This document shows positions 14,527 through 15,252 of a stretch of DNA of 15,252 nucleotides, one piece after another; positions within the stretch are counted from its first letter, which is position 1, and each line of letters begins with the position of its first letter. The position numbers and the translations under genes were made by a program. The stretch covers positions 1 through 15,252 of the forward strand of contig DATMYW010000031.1 in the NCBI GenBank assembly GCA_035560715.1, written 5' to 3'. A model generated the notes under the pieces. The model saw only the letters and a program-made list of their open reading frames with translations, ran no database searches and was not told the origin of the DNA. This stretch comes from JAAXTX01 sp035560715 (GTDB lineage: Bacteria > Patescibacteriota > Minisyncoccia > Moranbacterales > UBA1568).

Positions 14527-14841
14527 TCAGGCGATGATGCGGGCACCAGGACCGAGTAGTCCGATCAGGCGCACCGCCTCATCCTTGAGCGCTCCTTCGT
14601 TTTCGTACTCGCCATGATGACGCGTGGTATCCCCGTAGGTTTCCCGTTTCTGATCGAGATGAAAATTGACCGACAGTCCCGCTCCCTCCACGCGGGCATA
14701 GCAGTGAAAACGGGGGAATCCGGAACTGGCGAGCGGTCGGATAAAACTCATTTCGGCACCTTCCTTTCTCTGGAAGGTGTAGCCGAGCCTGCGGAGGACC
14801 GTGACGGGGTCCGCTTCGAGGGCGTCGACGGACAGTCTCAT
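14527..14841 (-). CDS. Small conserved-looking protein, unknown function
   Basis: A 104-residue protein without signal peptide or membrane span. Two parts can be seen: a helical N-terminal segment (1-27, LSVDALEADPVTVLRRLGYTF) and an alpha/beta core with FIRPLASSGFPRFH, LSVNFHLDQK, a THHG-like element (TRHHGEY, 73-79) and a C-terminal helix (LKDEAVRLIGLL). I recall similar short proteins in Parcubacteria genomes, always hypothetical. His72-76 region residues might bind metal, but this is not diagnostic. The start codon lies 22 nt after the 3' end of tRNA-Pro on the same strand, without a ribosome binding site, so it is probably co-transcribed with the tRNA and released by tRNA 3' processing. 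Confidence 0.65.
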   Translation of the reverse strand: MRLSVDALEADPVTVLRRLGYTFQRKEGAEMSFIRPLASSGFPRFHCYARVEGAGLSVNFHLDQKRETYGDTTRHHGEYENEGALKDEAVRLIGLLGPGARIIA

Positions 14842-14863
14842 ATCGTTGCCATATGTATGGATG

Positions 14864-14934
14864 TCGGAGCGCCGGGAATCGAACCCGGATTACACGAACC
14901 CGAATCGTGCGTAATACCACTATACCACGCTCCG
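14864..14934 (-). tRNA. trnP: tRNA-Pro(CGG)
   Basis: A 71-nt tRNA. The acceptor stem pairs CGGAGCG with CGCTCCG, so the C1-G72 pair and A73 discriminator match the bacterial tRNA-Pro identity pattern. The anticodon stem CACGA/TCGTG encloses TTCGGGT with anticodon CGG. The T arm is CCGGG-TTCGATT-CCCGG. After A73 the sequence is CAT, so CCA is not encoded. The compact D arm (GGTATAGTGGTATTAC) resembles tRNA-Gly genes, but the anticodon and first base pair support Pro. Confidence 0.92.
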
Positions 14935-14983
14935 TTTTTGCCTGTCTTGAGCCGCAAATAGGCTTTCTTTCACGACAGATACC

Positions 14984-14992
14984 ATTCTAGCA
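14984..14992 (-). promoter_or_regulatory. Extended -10 promoter of tRNA-Pro
   Basis: On the minus strand TG-c-TAGAAT (hexamer at 14984-14989) lies about 50 bp upstream of the mature tRNA. The -35 region is pyrimidine-rich and not consensus, as with the other extended -10 promoters here. Initiation near 14977 would give a 5' leader of about 43 nt for RNase P removal. Confidence 0.5.
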
Positions 14993-15049
14993 GGTTTCTG
15001 AAAAAAGGAAAGTGATGAGGCATATATTGATTGAAAGCGTTTTTCCTGT

Positions 15050-15077
15050 TTGACAATTCGTTGATAAGTCGTATACT
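15050..15077 (+). promoter_or_regulatory. Consensus-like promoter of the right-edge gene
   Basis: TTGACA (15050-15055), a 16-bp spacer and TATACT (15072-15077). Initiation near 15084 gives a leader of about 44 nt carrying AGGAG at 15115-15119, 8 bp before the ATG at 15128. Confidence 0.8.
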
Positions 15078-15127
15078 ATCCGGTCGGTATTTTGTGGCAA
15101 CTGAACGTTTAAAAAGGAGCGTATACG

Positions 15128-15252
15128 ATGGTGAAAATGACTAAAAAAGACATAATGAAATTGTTTCCGGGCCGATACTTTGCGGCGGGCTATACCGAAC
15201 AGGTGTTCGGATTCCGACCGAAAGAAATCCAACTGCCGGACTACTGGAAACC
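15128..15252 (+). CDS. N-terminal part of an unidentified gene, cut by the window edge
   Basis: Forty-one complete codons are present before the right edge. The peptide starts MVKMTKKDIMKLFPGRYF and contains EQVFGFRPKEIQLPDYW; it is soluble-looking with aromatic and basic residues and no signal peptide. I do not recognise it. The gene is supported by a consensus-like promoter and by AGGAG with 8-bp spacing, the best ribosome binding site in the window, which fixes the start at 15128 (ATG at 15137 is in frame but badly spaced). It is divergent from tRNA-Pro and not part of the secretion cluster. Confidence 0.75.
   Translation, partial: MVKMTKKDIMKLFPGRYFAAGYTEQVFGFRPKEIQLPDYWK

Noticed and set aside
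14987..15232. 81-codon minus-strand frame at the right edge
   Set aside because: It covers a consensus-like promoter, a ribosome binding site and the start of the plus-strand gene; no ribosome binding site or domain supports it.

Overview
The window looks like part of a Patescibacteria (Candidate Phyla Radiation) genome, probably of the Parcubacteria type. This is inferred from protein families and gene order: a PrgI-like protein, a TraC/VirB4-N-like protein, VirB4 and a VirB6/TrbL-like protein lie together with several uncharacterised proteins. Both tRNA genes lack an encoded CCA end, and most genes lack a clear Shine-Dalgarno sequence. The genetic code appears standard, GC is moderate (mid-50s % by eye), and intergenic gaps are short.

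Layout. (1) Positions 1-1062: a consensus sigma70-type promoter at the left edge reads out of the window, followed by a terminator and a complete Xer-type tyrosine recombinase on the minus strand. The recombinase promoter seems to give a leaderless mRNA. (2) Positions 1160-2660: a divergent gene with a good promoter encodes a membrane-anchored, double-LysM, CHAP-domain peptidoglycan hydrolase. It is followed by an array of 7-bp repeats and a 13-bp hairpin. (3) Positions 2707-14265: a plus-strand cluster in the order VirB6/TrbL-like protein with a long hydrophilic tail, an uncharacterised Pro-rich protein, a PrgI-family protein, a TraC-like (VirB4 N-domain-like) protein, VirB4 ATPase, a small membrane protein, a CPBP-like membrane protein lacking most catalytic residues, and a 949-residue secreted, cysteine-rich, C-terminally anchored protein. 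A strong bidirectional terminator closes the cluster. A second promoter lies inside it, in front of the CPBP-like gene. (4) Positions 14274-14934, minus strand: tRNA-Leu(UAG), a 104-residue conserved-looking small protein and tRNA-Pro(CGG). (5) Position 15128 to the end: the start of an unidentified gene with a consensus-like promoter and the only textbook ribosome binding site in the window.

How it fits together. The PrgI, VirB6 and VirB4 homologues plus a CHAP hydrolase correspond to the inner-membrane core of the minimal type IV secretion systems of Gram-positive bacteria (PrgI/PrgH/PrgJ/PrgK in pCF10). No relaxase, VirD4 coupling protein or recognisable pilin is visible, so this is more likely a cell-envelope machine for DNA uptake, protein export or host attachment than a conjugation module. 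The large disulfide-prone exported protein would be a natural candidate for its outer or surface part; that is inference from gene order and topology. The functions of the 428-, 152- and 949-residue proteins cannot be named from sequence alone.
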